Positions 55,313 through 64,000 of a stretch of 64,000 bases of DNA are shown here, piece by piece. Made by a program: the position numbers and the translations under genes. The notes below the pieces were generated by a model, which saw only the letters and a list, made by a program, of their open reading frames with translations, was not told the DNA's origin and ran no database searches. Where the stretch lies: positions 1 to 64,000 of the forward strand of contig JAITNN010000006.1 in assembly GCA_031290395.1 (NCBI GenBank). The letters run 5' to 3'. How positions within the stretch are numbered: position 1 is the stretch's first letter; every line of letters starts with the position of its first letter. The stretch comes from Mycoplasmataceae bacterium (GTDB lineage: Bacteria; Bacillota_I; Bacilli_A; Mycoplasmatales; Mycoplasmoidaceae).

Positions 55313-57397
55313 ATGGCTAGAGAATATCCGATGCAGAAATACCGAAATTTCGGTATTATTGCACACATTGACGCAGGTAAAACAACCACTTCAGAACGTG
55401 TATTATTTCATACAGGTAAATCACACAAAATTGGTGAAGTTCATGATGGTGCTGCCACTATGGATTGAATGGAACAAGAAAAAGAGCGTGGTATTACCAT
55501 TACATCTGCTGCAACATATGCAATGTGAAAAGATTATGAATTAAACTTAATTGATACTCCCGGACACGTGGACTTTACGGTTGAAGTTAACCGTTCTTTA
55601 AGAGTGCTTGACGGTGCCGTTGTAGTACTTGATGTGCAAAACGGTGTAGAACCTCAAACTGAAACAAACTGACGTTTAGCCGATAACTATAATGTCCCTC
55701 GGATTGTTTATGCTAATAAAATGGACAAAGTCGGTGCTGATTTTGAAATGTCTGTAAAATCATTAAAAGAAAGATTAGGGGCCAATGGTGTTGCCATTCA
55801 ATACCCCATTGGTTCTGAAGTGAACTTTAATGGCATTATTGACCTAGTCACAATGAAAGCCATGATGTATGATGGCGCAAAAGAAGAAAATTATCAAATT
55901 ACGGACATTCCTGCTGATTTAAAAGGTAAAGCCGATGCATTTAGGGCAATCATGTTAGAAGAGATTGTCAACTTTGATGATGCGTGTATGGAAAAGTTTT
56001 TAAATGCGCAAGAATTGACTGTTGAAGAAATTAAAACATGTATCCGTAAAGGTGTTTTAACTGGTACATTCTTTCCTGTAATTTGTGGTTCATCTTTCAA
56101 AAACAAAGGTGTGAAAGCCATGCTTGATTGTGTTGTTGACTATTTACCATCGCCAATTGAAGTGCCATCAACTAAAGGTTATAACGATGCTGGACAGGAA
56201 ATTGAAATTAAACCAAGTGACGATGCTAAATTTTGTGGCCTTGCATTTAAAGTGGCTACTGATCCTTTCATTGGTCGTTTAACATTCATGCGAGTTTACT
56301 CTGGTGTATTAAAAGCTGGTTCATACTTGATGAATACTAATAAAGATGTCAAAGAAAGAATTTCACGTTTAGTAAAGATGCACGCTAATAACCGTACAGA
56401 AATTGATGAAATTCGTGCTGGTGATATTTGTGCTGTTGTTGGTTTAAAATCAACAACGACTGGTAACACATTAGCGGAAGAGGGCTATGATGTAAAGTTA
56501 GAAGCGATGAAATTTGCAGAACCTGTTATTTCATTGGCAGTTGAACCCAAAACCAAAGCTGACCAAGAAAAAATGGGTATTGCTCTAGGCAAACTAGCGG
56601 AAGAAGACCCAACTTTCAAAACACATACAGATGAAGAAACTGGTCAAACCATTATTTCTGGCATGGGTGAATTACACTTAGATATTATTGTTGACCGTAT
56701 GCGTCGTGAATTTAATGTTCAAGTGAATGTTGGTGCACCACAAGTATCATATCGTGAAACTTTTACACTCCCTGGTGATGCTGAAGGACGATATATTAAA
56801 CAATCTGGTGGCCGTGGTCAATATGGACATTGTATGGTTCACTTCGATCCAAACCCTGGAAAAGGTTACGAATTTGTAAACGACATCGTTGGTGGAAAAA
56901 TTCCTCGTGAATACATTAAACCAATTGATCAAGGTTTACAAGAATCAATGAAAACCGGTCCTTTGGCTGGTTATCCAATGATTGACATCAAAGCTAGTGT
57001 TTATGACGGAAGTTACCATGATGTTGACTCATCAGAAATGGCTTATAAAATTGCTGCATCATTGGCGTTAAAAGAAGGCGCCAAAAGATGTGGTCTAGTA
57101 TTACTAGAACCAATTATGGCTGTTGATGTCACTGTACCTGATCAATATTTTGGTGATACAATGGGAGATATCTCAAGTCGTCGTGGTAGCATTGAAGGAA
57201 CTGAACAACGTGCGAATGCCCAAATTATTAAGGCAAAAGTTCCTTTAAAAAACATGTTTGGTTATGCCACTGATTTAAGATCATTCACACAAGGTCGTGG
57301 TAACTATGTAATGCAATTCAGTCATTATGCTCAAGCCCCAAAATCTGTGGTAGAAGAAATCGTTACCGCTAAACAACGTGCTAATGCAAGTAAGTAG
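55313..57397 (+). CDS. fusA: Elongation factor G
   Basis: 694 aa from ATG 55313 to TAG 57395-57397. GTPase motifs [15 protein letters not shown] (G1), RGITI (G2), [10 protein letters not shown] (G3) and [10 protein letters not shown] (G4). Domains II-V follow, with [13 protein letters not shown] and the C-terminal [13 protein letters not shown]. Catalyses ribosomal translocation. Three TGA-Trp codons in the first 120 residues. Confidence 0.97.
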
Positions 57398-57406
57398 GAA
57401 TTAGAA

Positions 57407-57517
57407 ATGAGAACATCAATGATTAATATCAACAAACCTATATATATATATATATGACAAAGTAATAACTTAGTTAGTTCATCAATGGGAGGAATCAACT
57501 CTGCCTTTTTAGGTTAG
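57407..57517 (+). other. Short reading frame with a (TA)8 tract, ending inside a terminator hairpin
   Basis: 36 codons (MRTSMININKPIYIYIWQ..., TGA = Trp) starting 9 nt after fusA with AGGAA upstream. Its stop codon (57515-57517) lies in the hairpin below, and the TA tract covers 57439-57455. This could be a leader with attenuation of the methyltransferase operon, or just spacer. Confidence 0.3.
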
Positions 57518-57529
57518 GGTTGATTTTTT
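57493..57529 (+). terminator. Terminator-like hairpin before the methyltransferase gene
   Basis: AATCAAC (57493-57499) pairs with GTTGATT (57519-57525), with an inner CCT/AGG, followed by a T run (57524-57529). It sits between fusA and the methyltransferase start at 57534. Confidence 0.6.
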
Positions 57530-57533
57530 ATTC

Positions 57534-58469
57534 ATGGATGCATTGAGTCCTAACAAAAGTATTGATAATTTACTACAAAAATTAAAAGGAAATAAAATTG
57601 ATTACAAAAGATATTTAGGTGCCCCCATTCGTTATGGTGGTGGTAAATCACTTGCTGTTGGGTACATAATAGAAAGAATTCCACGAAACATTAAAAAAAT
57701 AGTGAGTCCATTCGTCGGTGGTGGTTCTGTAGAGTTTGCTTTAAATGAATGTGGAATTAATGTAATTTGTTATGACATTTTTGATAAATTAATAAACTTT
57801 TTCAATGTTCTAAAGAATGAAAAAGTCAAACTAATTAAGACATTGAAAACCTTTAATGCATCAAAACAAACATTCAACAATATACGAAAAGAATTGTGAG
57901 ATGATTACAAGCAAACAAAATTCATTAAAAATAATATTGAATTGGCCTCAAAATATTTTTACAATCATAATTTAAGTTATGGACCATCTTATTTAGGATG
58001 ACCATCATCAAACTATTTAAATAATAATAAAAAATATCAAAAGATGATTGATAAGCTTAGTAAATATGACTTAGAACGCATGATTTTTAAGTGTGAACCA
58101 TTTGAAAATGTTTTACCAAAACATGTTAAAGATTTTATGTACTTAGACCCGCCTTATTTTTTAGGAGGTACAAGTAAAATGTTCGCTGGAATTTACCCAA
58201 TGAGAAATTCTCCTCATCATCATAAAGATTTTGATCATAAACTGCTATCAAATCTATTGAGACAACATGCTGGGGGGTTTTTACTATCTTACAACGATTG
58301 TAAAGAGATTCGTGACCTATATAAAGGTTTTGAAATTGTTGAATTGCATTGACAATACACTATGGGGCAAGGAGAAACTAGAATAGGGAAAAACCGCGCA
58401 AAGAGAAATTACGATAACACGAACACGAAACAATCGCATGAAATATTAATAATAGGTGGCAAAAGATAA
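57534..58469 (+). CDS. Dam-class (D12) DNA N6-adenine methyltransferase
   Basis: 311 aa, ATG 57534, to TAA 58467-58469, with four TGA-Trp codons. Motif X GAPIRYGGGKSLA, motif I IVSPFVGGGSVEFAL and motif IV YLDPPYFLGG identify the D12/alpha class that methylates adenine N6. The target sequence cannot be read from the protein. The next gene starts in its TAATG stop, as in restriction-modification pairs. Confidence 0.88.
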
Positions 58470-59119
58470 TGAAGATTAATCGTGTAAAAACATGTTTTAA
58501 AATTGCCGATGTTGTAATAGAAAGAAGTGATATCTTAAAATTTAACTATCTAAAAGATTTAAAGGATGAAAATGGAATATCTCTAAATCAAAATATTTTA
58601 AAGGAAAATGTAGGTCGTGTTTACTTAATTTGTGTAAATAGTGAAATTAAAAAAATTGGTGGGTCAGAAGATGCTGGTGGGATGAAAGGAACATTAAATA
58701 TTTACAGAGATGGTGGGCTAAACGGTCAACCATCCCCAAGATCTATCGGTACATGATGACATCTATTCCATGAATTATCAAAAAACAATCATGTGGAAAT
58801 TTATATGATTTATCAGAATTCATTTTTCGGTAAAGTTAAAGGTTTATTTGGTTCAACCCCGCGGCAAGTTTCTATTTCATACAAGCACATAGAAAATGCG
58901 TGTTTAGCAGATTATTTTTCCGTAGAAAAAAAGAACCCTGATTGAAATTATCAGGAAAATTCCAATGTTTGGACTCAAGAAATTGAAGAACTTCATAAAA
59001 TTACTTTATTCAACAAGGGGAAAAAGGGGCAAGAAAAAAATCTTGATTTTGCTAAGACATTAAAAAATAATGGAATAAAAACAATTATTAAACGTTGTAG
59101 GAAAGATTATGATAGGTAA
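58469..59119 (+). CDS. Putative type II restriction endonuclease, GIY-YIG-like
   Basis: 216 aa from ATG 58469, overlapping the methyltransferase stop, to TAA 59117-59119. Residues ~50-70 read GRVYLICVNSEIKKIGGSED, a pattern like the two strands of a GIY-YIG nuclease, followed by conserved Arg/Tyr/Ser positions (TLNIYRDGGLNGQPSPRS). Basic C-terminus. Its place just after a methyltransferase makes restriction likely; the fold is tentative. Confidence 0.55.
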
Positions 59120-59194
59120 TGCTCTTACTGAAATAATAACTATACCATAATTAAGAAAGGGCAGAATTTTGGCCACGATAACCAAATTTCAACT

Positions 59195-60451
59195 TTATAT
59201 CCAGTGTATCGGTAATACTAATTTATCTTCTCCTAGGGAAGAAGCACTAGGAGCTGTGCATATTAATGTCATTGGCCCGACTTTATTTTTAATGTTTTTT
59301 AATATTTTAGTGTTATTAAAATATTCAAATCTTGGTGTTGAATTGGTTTTTACTTCAATTGGGTATAAAATTCCGCCTTCACCTTCAACGATCAAATCTA
59401 TTTCCTTTTCTTTAGATTTTTCTAAATCATTCATGTGTCTTCTTACGTAATAAAGGGCGTTGTTCTTTGCGCCATTAATAAAACCCTTACTAATTTCGCT
59501 AATCGCATAGCATTCAAATATGTGCCCTGCATATTCACTATTGATCAATGTTTTAGAACTTTGATAGTTTGCTAAATGACACGCTAAACCCGTGTCATAA
59601 AAATATAATTTAGGATTCCTTGTTGTTTTAGTTAAAACACTTGGCGAGTATGGGTGTAAGAAAAAAATGATACCCATAGCCAATAAGCCATTCAATCATG
59701 TTTCTGAAGTTTTTTGGTCAATTTCAGCTAGTTTTGCTAAAGAATTTGAATTAACAATTTGCCCGATTTGTCCAGCCAAAACTTTTAAAAATTTCATAAA
59801 CTTACTCGAATCTTTAATGTCCACTCAGTCTTCTTTTATGTCTTTTATTATTAAACTCTTAATATACGTCTCGTAAAAATTGTATGGATTTAATCCTTTA
59901 TTCTTAATTAGATCTGGCATTGAACCTCTAATAATTCTATTAAAAATATCTTCATCGCTAATCTCTGGACATTTTCTTTTTAAAAATTCATCAAAGTTTG
60001 GGACAAATTCAAAATTTGGCATACGATTTATTTCTGAGTTCGATAAGGATTGCATCGTAACGACTACGGCCCGTGTCGACAAGTGATCACTCACGCCTTT
60101 CATTAATTCAAAAGCCTCACTCCCAGTTACAACAAATTGACCACGTTTTTCGCTACTATCAATAATAGTTTTCATATATGAAAATAGTCTTGGTGCTTTT
60201 TGAATTTCGTCAATAAATAATGGTGTTTGATTATCTTTAAGAAATTTTAATGGATCTTTCTTAGCAAAATCAATAACATTGTCATTATCCAACTTAACAT
60301 GATTAAATTTTTTATTTTTTGGTAAAACACCTTCCTCCAATAATGTTGATTTACCAACTTGTCTTGGGCCAGTAAGAATCAAGCATTTATATTGCTTAAT
60401 TAAATTTCTTAGAGTATTTTCAAGATGTCTTTTAATTGTATATTTCTTCAT
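59195..60451 (-). CDS. AAA ATPase, DUF4143 type (copy 1)
   Basis: 418 aa from ATG 60451 (MKKYTIK; an in-frame ATG at 60472 lies next to the repeats). Walker A ILTGPRQVGKSTLLEE near residue 27, Walker B PLFIDEIQKAP, sensor VVTGSEAFELM. The C-terminal DUF4143-like domain has KLYFYDTGLACHL and a nuclease-like acidic/Lys pattern (KEIDLIVEGEGG, YPIEVKT). These ATPases are multicopy in many host-associated bacteria, with unclear function. It is a distant paralogue of the gene at 60584-61849. Three 23-bp repeats lie just upstream. Confidence 0.85.
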
Positions 60452-60472
60452 AACAATGGTGATTATATACAA

Positions 60473-60538
60473 AAGTGGATAAAATCGGAAAACAAAAGTG
60501 GAAATTTTCGGAATTCATAAGTGGATAAAATCGGAAAA
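60473..60538. repeat. Three 23-bp tandem repeats upstream of ATPase copy 1
   Basis: Units begin at 60473, 60496 and 60519, each exactly 23 nt apart. The first and third share AAGTGGATAAAATCGGAAAA; the middle one is diverged (AAGTGGAAATTTTCGG). Confidence 0.85.
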
Positions 60539-60583
60539 TGAAAAATATCCATCATAAATTGTTGATTCTCAATATCAGAAAAA

Positions 60584-61849
60584 CTAATCTACAAACAAAT
60601 GATTCAAAGAAATAATGTTAATGCCATCAGTATCGGTATAACTATACTCCGATGCAGTGATAATGTTAAATGAAACTGGCTTATTAAATTTAAAATCTTT
60701 CACCTTATCTTTGAACCTTTGAAAATTATTTTTTGCTAGTTTAATCCCTTCTTCATCTCCCATTTTAATTTCAAATGCCGATCATTCTCCATCTTTTGAT
60801 TCAATAATTGCATCAATTTCTAATCCAGTTGTATCTCTATAGAAATAGACTTTTCCACCTATAGTATCTGCATAAACACGTAATTCTTTAATTACTAATG
60901 ATTCAAAATAAAAACCAAAGGCATTATGATCATCCATTAACTTTTGCGACGTTATTTTTAAGCAGGCAGCCGCAATTGATGGATCTATATAATATCACTT
61001 AGGAGTTTGTTTAATTCTCACGCTAGAGCGGATGTGTGTGCTTCAAGGTTTCAATTCTTCAATGATATAAATTCTAGACAATTGATCTAAATATTTTGTA
61101 GTAGTGTGTAAACTTTTTAATCGTGATTCACTAGCAATTAGTTTAATTTCAGCTTGTGTTCCAATGTTTCTTGCCACCGACATCATTAGATCTCTCATTC
61201 TTTCTGGATTCGGTGGCGAATCTAATGTTTGCAAATCTACTTGACATATGTTTTCAATATAATCAAGCATTTTATCTCTTGCTAATTTCTCTTCTAAATT
61301 AAAAACATTAGGTCAGCCACCTTTAATGCATAACTCTGCATATTCTTTTAATTTCATACCACTGGTTCCTTGAATTTTAATTCTATTGTTTGGATTAAAC
61401 AAATTTTTAAAATTTACTTGATTGGTGGAAAATCCCATTTCTAATAAAGTTAGTGGTCTTAGTAGAACAGAAGCAATTCTACCCGCTCCACTATGCAAAG
61501 ATTTTCTTGATCTTTCATTTGGTGTAGATGAACCAGTAAGAATATAGAGTCCAAATTTCCCAAGGTCATCAATTTTAGTTTTAATTGCATTTCAAATCCA
61601 TGGATATTCTTGCCACTCGTCTATTAGTCTAGGGTATATACCATTTAAAGCGATGTCATTATTGACTTCTACTTGCTTCAATATAGTTGAATTTCTTTTT
61701 AAGTAAATTTGAGATTTACTAAAATTTTCACCCATCCATGTTTTACCTACACTTTTTGGACCCAATATCGAAACACCACCATTGATTTGTAATTTATTGG
61801 TAATTAATTTATCTAATAACCGAGATTTATATTTTTTATTCATAGGCAT
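60584..61849 (-). CDS. AAA ATPase, DUF4143-like (copy 2)
   Basis: 421 aa from ATG 61849 (or 61843). Walker A ILGPKSVGKTWMGEN near residue 32, RLIDEWQEYPWIW as Walker B-like, LTGSSTPNERSRKSLHSGAGR (sensor), and a C-terminal acidic/Lys nuclease-like pattern (GLEIDAIIESKDGEW, AFEIKMG). Length and order match copy 1, but sequence is distant. Three 23-bp repeats lie upstream, of different sequence from those of copy 1. Family and function are otherwise as for copy 1. It is placed between copy 1 and tuf. Confidence 0.85.
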
Positions 61850-61864
61850 TAATTATATATGACA

Positions 61865-61925
61865 ATGACAATATTTCAATATATTCAATGACAATATTTC
61901 AACAAACCAAATGACAATATTTCAA
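61865..61925. repeat. Three 23-bp tandem repeats upstream of ATPase copy 2
   Basis: ATGACAATATTTCAA occurs at 61865-61879, 61888-61902 and 61911-61925, spaced exactly 23 nt, with 8 variable nt between the identical 15-mers. Confidence 0.92.
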
Positions 61926-62094
61926 TATCAACTCTAGAACCTAAATTAGACATTCGTGATTTGTAATCTTTTTCTCAAAATTTAAAAGCGGATAAAATTG
62001 GAAAATGGAATAATAAACAACTGATATTTTTCATTAAAAATCTGAAAAATATCCATCAAAAATTAGAACTTTTCATCAAAATTAATAATATCTA

Positions 62095-62100
62095 TATAAT
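62095..62100 (+). promoter_or_regulatory. -10 box of tuf
   Basis: TATAAT 39 nt before the tuf start, with GAAAGGA at 62122-62128 as ribosome binding site. The DNA between ATPase copy 2 and this box holds the repeats and no gene. Confidence 0.55.
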
Positions 62101-62139
62101 ATATATCCAAAACTTTTGACTGAAAGGAAATTTAAAAAT

Positions 62140-63324
62140 ATGGCAAAGGCAAAATTCGACCGAAGTAAACCACATGTTAACATTGGAACTATCGGACACA
62201 TCGACCACGGTAAAACAACTTTAACGGCGGCGATTTGTACATACTTAGCTAAGAAAGGCTTAGCACAAGCAAGAGATTACGGGTCAATTGATAGCGCACC
62301 AGAGGAAAAAGCTCGTGGTATTACTATTAACACTGCACACGTTGAATATGAAACAGTAAAGAGACACTATGCTCACGTTGACTGTCCAGGACATGCTGAC
62401 TATGTAAAAAATATGATTACAGGTGCTGCACAAATGGATGGCGCAATCTTAGTTGTGGCTGCAGGAGATGGAGCGATGCCCCAAACTCGTGAGCACATTC
62501 TATTAGCTCGTCAAGTAGGCGTACCTCGTATCGTTGTTTTCATTAACAAATGTGATGTTGTTAACGATGCAGAGATTCAAGAATTAGTAGAAATGGAAAT
62601 CCGTGACCTATTAACTTCTTACCAATTTGATGGCAATAGCACTCCTGTAATTCGTGGTTCTGCTCTATTAGGTTTACAAGGTAAACCAGAATGAGAAGCT
62701 AAATTACAAGAATTACTTGACGCTGTTGACTCATACATCCCAACTCCAACTCGTGAAGTAGACAAACCTTTCTTATTACCAATTGAAGACATCTTCACCA
62801 TTACAGGACGTGGTACAGTTGTAACTGGCCGTGTTGAACGTGGTAAGGCTGTATTAAATGAAACAGTAGAAATCGTTGGTATTACTCCAACTAGACAATC
62901 AGTTATTACTGGCATTGAAATGTTCCGTAAACAACTTGATGAAGCCATTGCTGGCGATAATGCTGGTGTCTTATTAAGAGGTATTGAAAAAGCTGACGTT
63001 CAAAGAGGACAAGTCCTTGCAAAACCTGGTTCAATCAAGCCGTTTAAGAAATTCAAATGTCAAGTTTATGCATTGAAAAAAGAAGAAGGTGGTCGTCACA
63101 CTCCATTTATTAATGGATATCGTCCTCAGTTCTACTTTAGAACAACTGATGTTACTGGATCAATAACATTGAAAGATGGCGTTGAAATGGTAATGCCTGG
63201 TGACAACGCAGAATTAGTAGTTGAACTAATTGCTCCAGTCGCAATTGAAAAAGGTTCTAAGTTCTCTATCCGTGAAGGTGGCAGAACCGTTGGTGCTGGA
63301 AACGTAATCGAAATTATTGGTTAA
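62140..63324 (+). CDS. tuf: Elongation factor Tu
   Basis: 394 aa from ATG 62140 ([12 protein letters not shown]). GTPase motifs [13 protein letters not shown] (G1), [26 protein letters not shown] (G3), and NKCDVV (G4), then domains II and III ending at [14 protein letters not shown]. One TGA-Trp. Delivers aminoacyl-tRNA. It stands apart from fusA, separated by the methyltransferase and ATPase genes. Confidence 0.98.
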
Positions 63325-63341
63325 TTCCAAATCATAAAAAT

Positions 63342-63374
63342 AAAATCCGAGATATCCTCTCGGATTTTTCTTTA
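63342..63374 (+). terminator. tuf terminator
   Basis: 11-bp stem (63342-63352 with 63358-63368) and T-rich tail, 18 nt after the tuf stop. Confidence 0.85.
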
Positions 63375-63430
63375 TTGTTCATAGCTTTTATACTTTATAA
63401 TCAACGACACATTAAAAGTAGGAGTACCGA

Positions 63431-63811
63431 ATGAAAGTAGTAAATACAGAAAAAGCGCCAAAAGCAGTTGGCCCATATGTACAAGGAGTAATCGCTGGAG
63501 ATTTCTTATTTGTTTCAGGACAAATTCCTTTCGATCCAATTACTATGCAAAAAGTGAGTGAAAATATTAAAGATCAAACACGTCGTTCACTAGAGAATAT
63601 TAAGGCCATCGTTGAAGATGCTGGTGCATCATTAAAAGACGTTGTGCGTTGTGGTGTTTTCTTAAAGAATATGGATGATTTTGCAGCAATGAATGAAGTG
63701 TATAGTGAATATTTTAACGAGTGAAAACCTACTCGAGCAGCAGTAGAGGTTGCAAGATTACCAAAAGGTGTATTAATTGAAATCGAAGCAACAGTTTATT
63801 TAAGGAAGTAA
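63431..63811 (+). CDS. ridA: RidA family enamine/imine deaminase
   Basis: 126 aa, the usual length. [26 protein letters not shown] at the N-terminus, and NWxPTRA(A/T)V-type segment ([11 protein letters not shown], with TGA-Trp) containing the active Arg, and a C-terminal IEIEATVYL. It hydrolyses reactive enamines from PLP enzymes, which suits the methionine gamma-lyase also in this genome. GGAG ribosome binding site just upstream. Confidence 0.93.
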
Positions 63812-63814
63812 CAA

Positions 63815-64000
63815 ATGGATAATACAAATCAAATTAAAAAAAAAGTTAATAGTGTAACTGATTTACCCAAGAAAAAACAATTAGGATTCATGTCCTGTCT
63901 TGTTGTTGTTGTCGGTGCATGCATTGGTGCGGGCATTTTCTTTAAAAATGGTTCCATTTTAGCCAACACACAAAATAGCTTTTGACTAGCAATTGTTTGT
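63815..64000 (+). CDS. Amino-acid permease (APC family), N-terminal part
   Basis: ATG 63815, 3 nt after ridA. Only ~62 residues are inside the window. After a Lys-rich N-terminus comes the first helix with GACIGAGIFFKNGSI, the GxGIF substrate-binding motif of the APC superfamily. The substrate cannot be told from this part. Confidence 0.8.

Noticed and set aside
60473-61925. The 23-bp repeat triplets as CRISPR arrays
   Set aside because: Only three units each, the variable part is at most 8 nt, and no cas genes are present. They sit at promoter positions.

Overview
The window is mollicute (mycoplasma-type) chromosome. In-frame TGA must be read as Trp (genetic code 4) to keep almost every gene intact, the DNA is AT-rich, genes are tightly packed with 1-20 nt overlaps, and the enzyme set is that of a reduced, cell-wall-less parasite. 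All coordinates below assume TGA = Trp, so many genes are longer than a standard-code ORF call would give. The species cannot be fixed from the sequence. A methionine gamma-lyase, GlcNAc use and a UDP-galactofuranose route would suit a mucosal or protist-associated host, but that is inference.

Region 1 (1 to about 15.9 kb) is an integrative conjugative element or its remnant. It holds a C-terminally anchored surface protein (partial), two small membrane proteins, a large VirB6/TrbL-type membrane protein, a PrgI/VirB3-type protein, a TraE/VirB4 ATPase with an altered Walker A motif, and a cluster of mostly minus-strand accessory genes. Two accessory proteins look like papain-fold enzymes (one C39-like, one permuted LRAT/NlpC-like). 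A repeat-rich surface protein gene sits inside the transfer operon in opposite orientation. No relaxase, recombinase or att site is visible.

Region 2 (16.0-22.7 kb) is core: a candidate small RNA, then udk, rluD, a SpoU/TrmH methyltransferase, guaA and guaB on the minus strand, and metG divergent from guaB.

Region 3 (22.7-29.7 kb) is a defence island. Four overlapping genes encode a PAPS-reductase/DndC-like enzyme, a MORC-like GHKL ATPase, a Z1 helicase-like protein and a DUF4420 PD-(D/E)XK nuclease. A (GA)10 tract lies between a leaderless ATG and the first gene and would fuse in frame after loss of one GA unit, so the system looks phase-variable. An AbiEi/AbiEii toxin-antitoxin pair follows on the minus strand.

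Region 4 (29.8-37.6 kb) is core: smpB, rnr, secG, whiA, a 4-TM protein, trxB, lgt and hprK.

Region 5 (37.6-49.1 kb) is an envelope-glycan region: galU-galE-glf (UDP-galactofuranose synthesis), RNase P RNA, a methionine gamma-lyase, two glycosyltransferases, a PAP2-like membrane protein, an alpha/beta hydrolase and a flippase-like membrane protein. Poly-G tracts lie in the galU promoter spacer (G10), in the GT2 promoter region (G9) and inside the PAP2 gene (G9, currently frameshifting it), so surface glycans are probably phase-variable.

Region 6 (49.2-54.2 kb) is GlcNAc use: nagA, two nagB paralogues and a fused EIICB permease with a G8 tract in its coding sequence. Region 7 (54.3-64 kb) holds rpsL-rpsG-fusA, tuf, ridA and an amino-acid permease. 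These are interrupted by a Dam-class methyltransferase/nuclease pair and two DUF4143-type AAA ATPases, each preceded by three 23-bp tandem repeats. No tRNA, rRNA, CRISPR array or insertion sequence was recognised.
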